Source of the DNA: Anaeramoeba flamelloides
Lineage: Eukaryota > Metamonada > Anaeramoebidae
Reading direction: 5' to 3'
NCBI GenBank assembly: GCA_027625915.1
Contig: JANTQA010000070.1
Span: forward strand, 1,927,001 to 1,991,000
Length of the DNA: 64,000 nucleotides
Every line of letters starts with the position of its first letter. Position 1 is the stretch's first letter. Below, one piece after another: positions 43,383-55,384 of the stretch. The notes below the pieces were generated by a model. The model saw nothing but the letters and a program-made list of their open reading frames with translations, ran no database searches and had not been told where the DNA came from. A program made the position numbers and the translations under genes.

Positions 43383-46328
43383 ATGAGTTTAATTTCTCAA
43401 GATCATAGACCTCAAGAAACAAGAATTTACAATGAGAACTACACGAAGGATCGAGCAATATACAATTCTGATACTTATAACAGTAATGAAATTCTTTTAA
43501 ATAACCAAAGCTCTGATCTTGATCGTTTAACAACCAAAATTGTGCAGCCACAGGTAAGAAGAAAAAAACGTAAATGGAAGCAACCAAGGCAGGTTTTCAA
43601 ACCTAAAAAAACAAAAAGCAACAAAGAGGAACAAGAAGAAGAAAACAAAAAAGGTAATAAAAATAAACAGGACAATAGCCCACAACCTGAAAAAAACAAT
43701 TCACTCAAGCGAATGAATCCTTTGTTTGTGAATTTTAATGATCAAAATTTTGATTTACCATTTGATGAAAAACAAAAAAATTTTCTTATCAAAATCAAAA
43801 AAATAACACAAAAGACAAAATTCAAAGCTTATTCAAAAATGGAATTACTTCAATTTGGGCTCCCATCAAAAATTATTGATTTAAATCGGAACAATTGCTT
43901 AAATTTTAAATTTTCCTTTCAAGAATTAGATCTCACAAACATTTTAGAACTTTTAAAATCAACAAAAAACTGTGTAACCAACTTCACCAAGAAAGGAATT
44001 GGCTTTGAAGAGATCCGATCAAGGTTCATTCTCTATTTTTTAATTGTGCAAACAAAAGAACGCCCAAGTAATGACTGGATCACAAACCATTTTCAAAGGA
44101 TCGTTTATGATTGTGCCAGCAAGCTACGTTTGTATCCAAAGCAGTTACTGCAATTGTATCAAAAAAAGCTTTATTTTACACCGCTCCACATTTTAAACAA
44201 ATTAAAAGCGAGATACCAAAAGGAATTTACCGAAAAGAAGCAGTCGACACTGTCGCAAATAATTGAAAACCCTTCTTTATTGACAAAAGGCATTATTTTG
44301 GAAATTTCTTCCATTCAAAAACAAGAGCAACAAATTAATATTCAAAAAAAAGAGAAACAAAGTAATATCCAAACAATGACTGAAACAGAAATGGAAGACT
44401 TGTTTTCAATATTTGATCAATTTGAACAAGAGAAACAAAATGATTCGAAAAAAAAAGATTATTCAACAACAACAACAACAAAAATCACTCCTACTCATAC
44501 ACCTACAAAAACAACAGCTTACTCTTCTTCTTTTAACACCTCTTCTCATATTTCTTCAACTTTATCTTCAGCTGTGACAACTTTAAATTCAACAGATTCT
44601 ACAGCAAAAACCTCAAACTCTCAACAATATCGGATAGAATTAACTGACGGATGGTATTCAATCAAAGCACTTTTTGATAAACACTTACTTACTTTAATTG
44701 ATAAAGGTAAATTGATTGAAGGATCAAGATTGCAAATACTTAATTCACAAATTTCTGGTTTTGAGAAAGTGACCTCAGCTCTTTGTTGTATTTCCTCAGA
44801 TATTCATTTATCTCTTTCTTTTAATTGTACAAAAATCGTCAGGCCAATCACCAAATTGGGGTTTTCACAACCCAATCAACAATTAACCCCAATATGTCTT
44901 TCTTTATTAAAACCTAACGGAGGAATGGTTCCTTGTATCGATATTATTATTCAAAGAAAATCGCCTCTATGGCTTTCACAGAAAAAGTATAATTCTAATT
45001 TGCTATTTAAGGATCCTTTACAAAGAAATAAACAATTAGAAATGATATTTTCAACAAGCAATAATCAGGATAAGCATGACGAAAATGGGAGTAGTGTTCT
45101 AAATAATATCAATACCTCTTTCCAAAAGAAGGAACGTGTTATTTATAATAGTGTAAATAAGAATGATAAAAATGATAATCAAATCAAAAATAATAATATT
45201 ATTAAAAATAAGAACAACAACATGAATAATAACGAAAGATGTACTGTTACTAATCCTGAGAGTAATACTGAAAATAATATAAATATCAAAAATAACCTCA
45301 AGATATTTAATAATGTTAATCCCCCGATGATTAACCCAGATATTAATACAAAGATTATACAAAATGACAATTCTGTACAAAGTATTAAGAAGAAGAAAAG
45401 CCAAAATGTTAATAATCATAATAACAACATTAATAATAAGAGTAATACTGATCATAACGCGAATATGAACATTGAAATAAATAAAAATTCTGTGAATAAT
45501 ATTGATAAAAATGAATCAAATATGAACGAAATTACCAACAATAATAACCAAAAAGAATGGTTGGGTATTTGCAATAATATTCAAAATAATGACCAAGACA
45601 AAAATAGTTTTAAGAACCTAAACAACACTGATTATTTCTCATGTTTTTTTGAATTGAAAGTTATAGATTGCCATATCAACTCAACAAATCATCATGAAAA
45701 TAGGGTTATCCAAATTTGGGATGATTCCATTGAATTGTGGAAAAAACTTCATGAAGGCTCTCAGTTACATATTTATAATTTAAACTCAAGGCAATATTCT
45801 GATTTTAATGAAAGTTCAGAGATTCCCTTTTATACAAATAACAAAACAAAAATTGAAATATTAACAGAAAATTTTAATCAAAACCTTTTTATTCCGAGAG
45901 TATTAACAAATTTACCAAGCTTAATGCCTTTCAAAAATCAATTAAAAATTATAAATTTCATTGGAATTTTAATTTATTATTCTAGAGAAAAATCAATCTA
46001 TTATCTAGCCGATGAACACTTAATATTAGCGAAAATACACCTTTCCCCAGATTCTGATTACTTTTTCATGAAAAATAATATTGTTGGTTCAACAATTATA
46101 ACAGCTCATGATATTTGCCCAAAAAAATTTGAAGAATCAACAAAAGTATTAACATTCGAAACAAATAAATATTCCCTTCTAACAAATAAACCCCAAATCA
46201 CAAGTAATTTCTTGCAAAGATATAATCATCTATCAAACTATTTTAATTTAGATCTTGGGAAAAGGCACAAATCACATTTAATCAGTCATGTGGATTGTTT
46301 AGAAACAGATTTTGACGAGTTTTTTTAA
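43383..46328 (+). CDS. BRCA2: BRCA2 homologue (helical + OB folds)
   Basis: Single exon of 981 residues. A basic nuclear-localisation-like stretch lies at 59-78 (RRKKRKW...KPKK). The BRCA2 helical domain covers about 140-300 (NDWITNHFQRIVYDCASKLR, YPKQLL, LNKLKARYQKEF). OB1 spans about 300-540 (IELTDGWYSIKALFD, TKLGF, CIDIIIQR) and is interrupted by a Gln/Thr/Ser-rich insert at about 318-410. An Asn-rich insert at about 560-745 stands where vertebrate BRCA2 has its Tower. OB2 starts near 750 (WDDSIELWKKLHEGSQLHIY) and OB3 near 853 (INFIGILIYYSREKSIYYLADEHLI). BRCA2 loads RAD51 onto single-stranded DNA in homologous recombination; the helical and OB1 parts bind DSS1 and DNA. No BRC repeat (FxTASGK-type) is visible. 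The frame is open 50 bases upstream to an acceptor-like TTTTTTTTAG at 43320-43330, so an upstream exon is possible; ATG 43383 is the first in frame. Confidence 0.92.
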   Translation: MSLISQDHRPQETRIYNENYTKDRAIYNSDTYNSNEILLNNQSSDLDRLTTKIVQPQVRRKKRKWKQPRQVFKPKKTKSNKEEQEEENKKGNKNKQDNSPQPEKNNSLKRMNPLFVNFNDQNFDLPFDEKQKNFLIKIKKITQKTKFKAYSKMELLQFGLPSKIIDLNRNNCLNFKFSFQELDLTNILELLKSTKNCVTNFTKKGIGFEEIRSRFILYFLIVQTKERPSNDWITNHFQRIVYDCASKLRLYPKQLLQLYQKKLYFTPLHILNKLKARYQKEFTEKKQSTLSQIIENPSLLTKGIILEISSIQKQEQQINIQKKEKQSNIQTMTETEMEDLFSIFDQFEQEKQNDSKKKDYSTTTTTKITPTHTPTKTTAYSSSFNTSSHISSTLSSAVTTLNSTDSTAKTSNSQQYRIELTDGWYSIKALFDKHLLTLIDKGKLIEGSRLQILNSQISGFEKVTSALCCISSDIHLSLSFNCTKIVRPITKLGFSQPNQQLTPICLSLLKPNGGMVPCIDIIIQRKSPLWLSQKKYNSNLLFKDPLQRNKQLEMIFSTSNNQDKHDENGSSVLNNINTSFQKKERVIYNSVNKNDKNDNQIKNNNIIKNKNNNMNNNERCTVTNPESNTENNINIKNNLKIFNNVNPPMINPDINTKIIQNDNSVQSIKKKKSQNVNNHNNNINNKSNTDHNANMNIEINKNSVNNIDKNESNMNEITNNNNQKEWLGICNNIQNNDQDKNSFKNLNNTDYFSCFFELKVIDCHINSTNHHENRVIQIWDDSIELWKKLHEGSQLHIYNLNSRQYSDFNESSEIPFYTNNKTKIEILTENFNQNLFIPRVLTNLPSLMPFKNQLKIINFIGILIYYSREKSIYYLADEHLILAKIHLSPDSDYFFMKNNIVGSTIITAHDICPKKFEESTKVLTFETNKYSLLTNKPQITSNFLQRYNHLSNYFNLDLGKRHKSHLISHVDCLETDFDEFF

Positions 46329-46829
46329 TTGTTTATTTTATTTTATTTTTTTATTTTATTATCTACGGTTTTAAAATTATCCCAAAACCAAAAATTTTAA
46401 GAGTAAACATTCATTATCAAGAAAATTTATTCCGCTTTTTGTAATAATAAAAAAAAAATTTGTTTTTTTAATTTTTACTTCATTTTTTTCTTTCATTTGT
46501 CTTCATTTTTCTTTATTGCTCATTTTTTTCATCAAAAATTTTCTTTATATTTTTTATTTTAAAAAAATATAATACAGTTAAAAAATGTATCTAATAACTA
46601 TCTGTATTCTAGCTTTGAAACAGAGTAAATGAATTCAATCTAATAAAAATTTTCTTGATATCATATAAATTGTTATCTAATACTTAACCCCAACTAAAAA
46701 ATCCAAAGTTTATTCTATTTTCTTACTTTTCCCTTAATTTATTTTTATGTGTTTACATTTTCAAACAATTATTTTAAATTCAAAATAAACCATTTACCAG
46801 TCAAAAGCATACAAGTGTAATTGATGAAT

Positions 46830-47330
46830 TATACATTCTTTTAGGATTTGGATGAATATTAGAAGATTTTTTTTTTTTTTTTTGGAGATTTCAAAATTTC
46901 AATCATTTTTTCATTTTTATTATCTTTTTGATTTGGATTTTTTTAGATATTAGTGTTTTACAATTTTTTTTTATTGTTAGATGATAGTAAAGAAATAAAA
47001 ATATGTTATATTAATGCTACTGAAACTGTCAAAATAATTATATGATAATTCATATTTATTTCTATTGTAATTTTTTTTTGATATTCTATTAAAGATCAAA
47101 ATAAACAGAATTGTTTTTCTCAATGGTTTCTCCAATAAATTGAGTTTTTCATTTTAAACGAAAATCTAAATATTATTAAGTATCACTTAATACTAATTTA
47201 AAATATCTTCCCATGTATATTATTTGACTTATTTTTCATATTTTATTTTTAAAAAATCAATTATATACAAGATAATTGATATTCAAAAAAAAAAAACGTT
47301 GGAACTCGTTTAACAGAAAGAAAGTTTATT
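46830..47330 (+). repeat. Dispersed repeat R3, copy 3
   Basis: It aligns with 8900-9600: GAATTGTTTTTCTCAATGG, then TTGAGTTTTTCATTTT, then a TCAATTATATACAAGATAAT block and a degraded right end (GGAACTCGTTTAACAG). It is more diverged than the other copies. Confidence 0.45.
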
Positions 47331-47899
47331 TAGAATTACCAATAATCTTAATCATTATTATAACTCAAGTGCTTTGATTTTAATATTTCTGTTTGAAGTA
47401 ATTTGATTAAGAATAATTTTTTTCAAAAGATGAGTTTCTAGCAATCACAATTTTAATTTATTATTAATAAATTTTCGTCAGAATCCATTAATTTAATTTT
47501 TGTTATTTTGATTTATATTAAAAAATATATTTAAATTTTTTTTTTTCGTAGATGAATAAATCCCCTTAAATTAGAGAACAAACTCTATTAATAATACTTT
47601 AGCTAAAATCCTTTTAAAACTTATCTCTACAGAAATTGAAGATTTTAATGAATTTACTATTAGATTCTCTTATTGAGTTTCAAAAAAAAAAAAAAAAAAA
47701 TAAAAAAAAAATAGATATAAGAATAGAAGTATCTTAATTTATTATTTAAACTCAAAGTATTGAAAAAATATCTCAAAAATCAGAATTCTTTATTCTAAAA
47801 ATTGATATAATTTTTTTTTTTCTGATATCAATAAGTTATATATTAGTTTATTTAATACTCAATAAAATATTAAAAATGAAAAAATTGAAAATTTATCTT

Positions 47900-49330
47900 A
47901 AATTATTATAAATAAGAAGTAATTGGAGTTTATCAATGAATCCTCTTTTCTCTTTGGGGTTTCTATTAACCACAATTTTTTTCATCAGAAAAATAAAGAT
48001 TTAGAACAGTATGTATAAATGTTCGTAGATGACTTAACTTTAATAATGGAATAGCATAATATCCAGAATTGATAAAAAAATAATTGTCAATTTATAAAAT
48101 TATTTAAAATTTTTGAATGAATCAAATACTGATATAAACTTAAAATCGATCAATTATTCAAAATAAAATATTTACAAATTTGGCTGGAAAAATAAAAATA
48201 ATTTTAAAAAACAATAAAAAAGGAAAATTTAATATTAAAAAAAATAAAAATGATTTTTTAGCCAATAATAATTATCAAATTGGAGTAAAACCATATTTAT
48301 TCAAATAAATATTTTAAGAAAAATATGTAATTAATTATTGATATTTAATCCAACTCAAAAAGATTTCAATTAAATAGATATCTGGATATAGAAAAAAGAA
48401 ATATATATATATATATATATATATATAACAAATTAATTCTCATTCTCTAAGTATACTCTATAAAACTAAATAGAAATATACCAAATAAGAATTTCAATTT
48501 ATTATAAACTATTTAAAACCAAAATATATAAGAAAATTCTGGGTTTTATGTATGGATCAAAAAATTAAAAATTTTGAAAAAAAGATGATGAAAAAATAAA
48601 TTGGGAAATAGACAACTTAGAATTATTAAATACAAATCTAAACATATTTAAAGACACTTTAATAATAATTTGTTGAGGATGGAAATGCCAAGAATATTTG
48701 AACATTAATTAGGTTTAATAACAATCTAAATATAAATTTGTTCTAGTGGTGAATCTAGGCCTCTAAGAGTGTATGAATTTTCCAGAATTTAAAAGAATTA
48801 AGACAAATCTGTTGATTTTCCCACATTTTTTTGAAATCTAGAAAAGTGTAGTTAGGATTTTTTTTTTTTTTTTCAGAAATAAAAGTATAAAAATTCAAAT
48901 TTTTTTTTAAAATTTCTTAAATAAAAAAAAACCTAATAACAAAAATTAGTTCAAAATGATGGGTTCTACTCCTCCTTTTAAACTATGAAACTTCACAAAT
49001 TATCTAAATAGAATTTCTTATGTATACGATAAACAGAAAATTAAAACCAAATCCAGTGTATTATGGAAATAAAAGAAAATATAGATCATTTTTTATGGTA
49101 CTACCCATTCTATGAAAAAATTGAACAATTTTAGATAATGTAATTAATTCAAATAAACAAAAACAATGACGAAGAAACTCTGTTATATTATTCAAAAGAA
49201 AGACTCAATATTTATTTTATCATATTTGACGATAAAGTAAATTATAATTCTGAATTGAAATTTCTAAACAAAAATTTAGAAATCAGGGAAGTACTCTCAA
49301 GTGCGTAGGTTTTTTTTAAGGGGCTATTCT
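47900..49330 (+). mobile_element. Degenerate LINE-like (non-LTR) element
   Basis: Short blocks in shifting frames recall a non-LTR reverse transcriptase. MFVDDLTLIME at 48019-48051 matches the catalytic FxDD motif, preceded by a GVYQ..LFSL block near 47928 resembling the QGSPLSPLLF segment. ENIDHFLWYYPFYEKIEQF at 49075-49131 resembles the C-terminal ETxxHFLxxCPxY motif of LINEs. The reading frame is broken many times, and an R2-type module (about 48745-48965) interrupts it. The same C-terminal block recurs at 63232-63303. Old, inactive. Confidence 0.5.
48745..48965 (+). repeat. R2-type module inside the LINE-like relic
   Basis: It carries the AGAATTTAAAAGAATTAAG, AAGTGTAGTTAGG and AAAAAAAACCTAATAAC blocks seen in R2 copies. 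It lies between the reverse-transcriptase-like and C-terminal-like blocks of the relic. Confidence 0.45.
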
Positions 49331-50499
49331 TCTACGACAACAAGGCAAAATTTTAAAATATGTTATTGGTGGTATTCTCTACTTACAAATTTTGTAGATC
49401 CCAAGTGTCAAAAAATTCTGATCTACTAAGAAAGCCATAAAAGAAAATAAGTTTAGTGAGATCAATTTTTTTTTTCCATTTTTTCACAAAAAGAAAACTA
49501 TTAAATTCTTTTTTTTTCTCACAATTTATCAAGTTTTTACCCTGTTTTTAGTAATTTTGATCATTATTATACTCTAACATTTCTTTGTGCCCAGTAATAT
49601 TAATATAAAGATTTTTTTTTCTTTTTTGAGATAAAACTTTTGGTTAACTAAAAAAATGATATATTCAACGGATTAAAAAATAATTGTATTTTTTTAAGAA
49701 GAGTAGTTATAATAATCAAAATTTTTAAAGTCATGTAAAAATTTTACTCTTAAATTTTGTTTTTGTATTAAGACAAAATTTGATTTTTCAAAATAAAATT
49801 TTCTTGAAGATATTTGGGAATTAGTTAATTTTATTCTCAAAATTCAAAATCATTTTTTTTCTGCCAAAAATGAATTGAATCGTTATAAGGATTCTTGTGA
49901 ATAAGACCAAACAATTTGTTAAAAAAATTTTTCAAAATTGAAATTTTTTTTGCAATTATTTTTTAATGTTTTCAAAAAGTTCTTTTCTGGTTTTCTAAAA
50001 ATGAAGAATAAAATTTTTTTGCTTAATAGATCTAGAAATTAATTGATAAACTGTGGTTAAGCTTCTACCGAATAATCGTTTATTGAATCACCTATACCAC
50101 AATTAGTTTTATTGGCCTAGATTTGAATTGAAATATTAATCAAAGAAAAAGAAACCAAATAAAAAATTTGCTTTCGAAATCAATACTTTCCCACATAAAA
50201 CGAAAAATATGTTTTGCCATTTTCAAGAATTAACTTAATTCTTAAACAAAAGAATAGGTTACTTTTTTTCGTTTTATATTGGAAACATGTAAATTTTGGA
50301 TTTCAAAAAAGAGACTCAAATCAATAAATTGTTTACATGAGGCTAACTCATCCATTTCATAAGTCGAAATACAAATTACAAAAAAAAAAAATTTTGAAGA
50401 TCTTGACAAGATTTAATTTTATCTTCAAAAATGACTACTCCCTTAATTTAAAAAAAATAAGAAAATAACCTTAATTTTCTTTTTATTTCTAAAATCGAA

Positions 50500-50700
50500 A
50501 AAATTCCTATCTACACTTTTCTAGATTTCAAAAAAAAATGGCGGGAAATCAACAGATTTTTCTAAATTCTGGATAGACTAACAACTTTTTTTTTTTTTTT
50601 TTTTTTTAATTCTTGTTTTTGTTTCGAAAATCAATCGATACTCGAATCAAAATAAAAATTAAAAAAATCCTTGCGGCAATTTGAGGAAACTAATTCCCCC
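50500..50700 (+). repeat. R2-type palindromic module
   Basis: It contains ACACTTTTCTAGATTTC, GGGAAATCAACAGATTTTTC and a CTGGATAGACTAACAACTTT block like those of the R2 family. Part of the module is inverted relative to 48745-48965. No frame is present. Confidence 0.4.
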
Positions 50701-51433
50701 CCTTCAGAATAAAAAAATAATCTTTTTTTTTTTTTTTTTTAAATAAATAGTTAATTTTATTATTTCCAATGTTTTTTACAAACTCTGAAAATTTATCATT
50801 TTACAGTAGAAAATAATAATTAATACAACATGAAAAAAAAATTCATCAGAAAAAAAAAAAAATATAACTAAAGAGTTATATTATTTTTCAAATGATATTA
50901 TCAAATAATTTTACAACTGCAAAAAAAAAAAAAATTGTTTGATAAAATAGAATTCCCTTTCAAGTGCAATTATTTTTTCAAATAAAATAAAGAAGAAAAA
51001 ATTTCTGAAAGTGAAATTTAATGTAACAGAAGTTTGTAAAAATTAATAAAAAAAAAAAAGATAAAAAATTACAAATAAAAAGAAATTTTAGTACAAATTG
51101 TCAATTAATACATCACCCCTCCTTCAACTACTTGGAATGTATTTTAATTTCTTATCTATTCCATTCAATATTATTTTTTTGTTAGTAATCTTCTTTTTTT
51201 AAAAAAAAATAAAAGAAAAATTTAAAAATTCAAAATTTTAAAAATCTATATTTATAAATTATTTTGAAAATTAAACAATTTCAACAAACTACTTTTTTCT
51301 AGACTAACATTAGAAAATATAAAAAAAAAAAAAGAAAAGAAACTTTCTAGAATTGTGTTGTTTGAGAAAATGTTAAACCATAATTTACATTTATAACAAG
51401 AATATTATGGAATCTAAACACGGGTTCTCTCAT

Positions 51434-51435
<2 letters not shown>

Positions 51436-51472
<37 letters not shown>
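51436..51472. repeat. (AT)n microsatellite
   Basis: A tract of about 37 bases just downstream of the RGS gene stop. Confidence 0.95.
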
Positions 51473-51474
<2 letters not shown>

Positions 51475-51573
51475 GAAAGAAAGAAAAATAAATAAATAAA
51501 TAAATAAAATATATCAAGACGAAAACTGAAATACACTAAAACATATATAAGTGTTTCTATATATAACAATTTG

Positions 51574-52140
51574 TTATATTTTTTTATGCTTTTCAATTTC
51601 ATGTATTATTTCTTGATAAAAAGGTGTTCTAAAAAACGATAAATATAAATCACCACTCATAATATCATAAACTGATTTATGAGCATGATCAAAAACTTGA
51701 TCACTTGGACAAATATCCTGAACATTTTTCAATTTTGAAATTAATTCTGTTCTTAATTTCCAACTAATATTAATTTCTTTCTCTGAATCTTCCAGTATGT
51801 GCTGATTTAAAATTTCTTGAGCAATTACTCGGGCATCTTCTTTTCTACCATACTGGAGATATTCTTTAAATTTATTGACTCTTGACCAAAACAAAATATT
51901 TTCATCATTGTATTCGCTTGCAGAGAACTGTACAAAGTTGGACAAATAATTGTTTAAAATTGTATCAAAGGTTGGCAATCCAGATTCGTCGAATTCCATT
52001 GGGCCAGAATTTGATGTTGAATTTTTATTTGTATTTGTGATATTTTCTTGAACAGAAGTGAAATCTGGTATAAATATCCTCGAAAGTTCTTGATTTTTTT
52101 TACTGTTATCGCCCGCAATGTCAATCCCCCCTTTCGGCTG

Positions 52141-52226
<86 letters not shown>

Positions 52227-53445
52227 GATTATTACTATTATTATTATTATCCTTTGGTTGTGTTTTGTTTGAATTTTTAGTATTTGGCTTAAAAATGTTT
52301 TGAAGATCGATTTCTATTTGTCTAGGTAGCTTATTATGAAGACCAATACTTTGACGGAATTTTTTTTTATTTTCCATCATTTGCTTTCTTCTTGCTGACA
52401 TCCTTGGGTTTGACCTTGTATTGTTCCCATCTCTAGGATTTTCTCTGGTCATTTTCAATCCCTGGATTTGTTTTTTTCTATAATTAATATTAGTCTTTCT
52501 TGGTGATTTATTGTTGAGATCGTTTTGTTGATTGTGTGCTATTATTGTTGTTTTTGTTGTTGTTGTCTTTGGATTTTTATTGGAAGTTCTGTTTTTATTT
52601 GCCCTTGATTTTTTTTGGAAGATTTTTCTTTTCTTAAATTTGTTTTTTAAGATTGAGTTATTTTTATTTTTTTTCTTTTTCTTTTTTTGCTTGTCTTCAT
52701 CTATAAATTTAAAGATCTGTAAACTGGTAACTTCTTTTATTGGGTTTCGTTTATTTTCCAGGTAAATTTGAAAATTATCAGATCCAGGTCGAGCTATCTT
52801 TCCTGCTTTTCTCTCTTTGCTTTGCGATTGTACACTATAAAAAGTTGAAGGTCTTTTTACAATTTGTGTATCATCATCTTTCTTTGTCTCTTTCTGCTGA
52901 TCTTTGTTATTTTGTAGAAAGGTTCTTGGTGGTAATAGTGGTGGTATTTCGTTAACTTTATCATCATCTTTGTAACCCGACCCCCTTTTCTTCATATTTA
53001 ATACAGGCTTTTTCCTTTTAGATTTTTCTTTCGATTCTAACCGATTTGAACCCAATTTTTTATTTAATTTGCTTTGATTTCTTCTTGAAGATTTATACTT
53101 ATTTTTCTTTGTTTTTTTCCTTTTTTGCTTTTTTCCTTTCTTCTTTCTATTTAAATATTTTTGGAAATCTGAATGTACTCTTTTTTTATCAGATGTATCG
53201 ATGGTTTGACTTTTAATAAGCCTTCTCCGATGAACAACTGATTTCGAACGATATTTTTTTGGTTTGATTTGGATCCAATCATTATTCCCCTGTATTGGAG
53301 ATTGAAATAAATCATCGCGCCTATCATTTACTCTTTCTTTTTGTCTGTTTCTGTTTTTTGGATTTTTTCTTTTTAAATTTTGATGCAAAAATATAAAAAT
53401 ATTTAAAGGGATACAGAATGAAGATCGATTAAGAAAATTTTTCAT
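51574..53445 (-). CDS. RGS-domain protein
   Basis: 623 residues. The C-terminal 140 (about 480-620) form an RGS domain: FDTILNNYLSNFVQFSASEY, NDENILFWSRVNKFKEY, ARVIAQEILNQHI, ISWKLRTELISKL, and VFDHAHKSVYDIMSGDLYLS followed by FFRTPFYQEI. These are the helices of a regulator of G-protein signalling, which accelerates GTP hydrolysis on G-alpha subunits. The N-terminal 380 residues are disordered and very basic (KKKGKKQKRKKTKKNK and similar), including RRRLIKSQTIDTS. A poly-Asn run at about 407-434 is encoded by the ATT repeat at 52141-52222. The start ATG is the first in frame. The first 25 residues contain a hydrophobic patch (CIPLNIFIFL) whose role is unclear. The G protein partner is unknown. 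Confidence 0.9.
52141..52222. repeat. (ATT)n microsatellite inside the RGS gene
   Basis: About 27 uninterrupted ATT units on the plus strand, read as AAT (Asn) in the minus-strand gene. Likely length-variable; in frame, so tolerated. Confidence 0.95.
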
Positions 53446-54235
53446 ATTTAAAAAAATCTTTGAAAAATTTTTTGGATTATTATTTTTGTGAAATTTTGTT
53501 TATTAATTTTTTTAAAAAATTTGTGTAATAATTTATTTTAATTTTTTCCAAACTAGAAAAGGATTTTGAGAATTCAGATATTTATTCCCAACTTTTTTTT
53601 TCAATTTTTGAAAAAAAAAAATTAGCACTTTCACATTATCATTTTTAGAGATTAAGTCGACTCTTGGTTATTAAGAAACTTCACTGTAGTGGTTAGATCT
53701 GGTGTTTAAAAACATTCTAAACTTTATAAAAAAATTAATAACTTATTTGGAATGTTTTTATTTGAAAAGATTTTTGGAATCTCTTTTGAAGCAATATTTC
53801 TTACTTTTATATAATTGCTGTTTTATCCAAATGGTTAAGCTAACTCTTAAAACTTTCTCAAAGCCTTTTTTTAAATTATTGAAAATTAAAATTTCTTTTT
53901 TTGAATAGATCAAGTAAATTTTCACTTTGAAAGATATTTTTGGCTTGTGTGTGTATAAATGTTTGGAAGGGAGTTTATTTTAAATTTTGATACGTAATTA
54001 TTGTTCTCAAATAGGCACTTTAATGAGTTTGAAAACAATTTAGTTAGTAAAATCTTTTTATTTATTTACATTCACAGAAAAAATAATATCAAAAAAAACG
54101 AATACTAATATTGTAAAAAAAGACATTTGATATGTTAAATTTTCAAATAAATTTACTTCATGATTTCAGAAAGTTGAGTGGTCATTTATGAATGTAAATA
54201 ACTTGAATACTCAATTTGTTGAAAAATAAATTGAA

Positions 54236-54434
54236 CAAAATTAGCATTCAGCCTTCCAAAAAAAAATGTTTTAAAAAGAGCTAAGTAACATTGAAACTTT
54301 TTAATCTCACCAAAGCTTGCTTGTATTTTGATTTTTGCCTTTTTAGAATTTGTGAACTTTGATGGTCTATTTGGATTCTTGTTATTTGACTTTTTTTTTT
54401 TTTTTTTTTTCTGAAAAGCAGAATGAATATTTTG
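54236..54434. mobile_element. Short inverted-repeat element (MITE family C, copy 2)
   Basis: It begins CAAAATTAGCATTCAGCCTT and ends GCAGAATGAATATTTTG, the imperfect inverted copy. The ends match copy 1 at 4380-4550. The centre contains a long T run (about 54391-54410). No target duplication is obvious. Confidence 0.6.
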
Positions 54435-55276
54435 TTCATTTTATGCTTTAATTAATAGTGATATCAACTGAAAAATAAAAAGAATAAAATTTTCCTTCAG
54501 CTCGCTTCAATATATATATATATATATATATATATAAGCTTAATTTCAAAAATAGGGGCAGATTTTTCATCAGTAAATAATTTGTTTAATTTTTTTTTTT
54601 TTTAAATAATAATTAATTTTACTAAAGTTTTTAGAGATAATAACCGTTATATAGATTAATAAATAAAAATATAGTGAAACTATTTTATTTTTTGAAAGAC
54701 AAACGAAAAAAGAAAATAATAATAATAAAAAAGTTTGCCCCTAATTTTGAAATTCGGTTTATATATATAAACTAGATTTCAAAAATATTGACTCACTTTA
54801 TAATGTTAATGGAAGTTGTTTTGATGGTGTCTATCCCGTATTCTTATCAAAAAAATATTTTTAAATTTTTGGATCAGAATCATTTTTTCTAATTTTGCAA
54901 ATTTTTATTTTGCTTTTTCAAATTTTTGTTTTTCTTTTTTTTTTCTTTTTCTTTCTTTTTTTTTTTTTTTAAAGATTATGTGGAAAAAAAAAAGAGATCT
55001 TCGAAAAGACCAATAATCACTAAGAAAATTGAAACTATGAAATGTCTTTTAAAATGAATTTAATTATTCATAAAAAATCTTTTTCAACTTTTTTTCAGTG
55101 AAAGTTCAGTAATAAAAAAATCCGTAATGCTCATTTCAAAAATTGTAACTCACTGTTTTTTAGGTTTTTGGTTTTATTTTTTTTCATTTTGAAAATATCA
55201 AGTTTTTATATATTTAGAATGATTTAAAAGTGAATTATTACTCATATTTAATTATTTGCTGTTCTTGAATATTAAA

Positions 55277-55318
<42 letters not shown>

Positions 55319-55384
55319 CAATTTATTATTGAGGTGAGTCACAATTTTTGAAATGGTGTTTATATATACAATAGAGGCGTTCTA

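Larger units (their letters stand above)
46329..51573. other. Repeat-rich stretch between BRCA2-like and RGS genes
   Basis: The region between two 3' ends. It holds R3 copy 3, a LINE-like relic (about 47900-49330) interrupted by an R2 module, another R2 module near 50500-50700, (AT)n tracts at 48401-48427 and 51436-51472, and many A/T homopolymers. No intact gene is seen. Confidence 0.6.

Noticed and set aside
43475-45455. Minus-strand Ile/Leu-rich frames opposite the BRCA2-like gene
   Set aside because: Complements of the basic and Asn-rich segments of the real gene.
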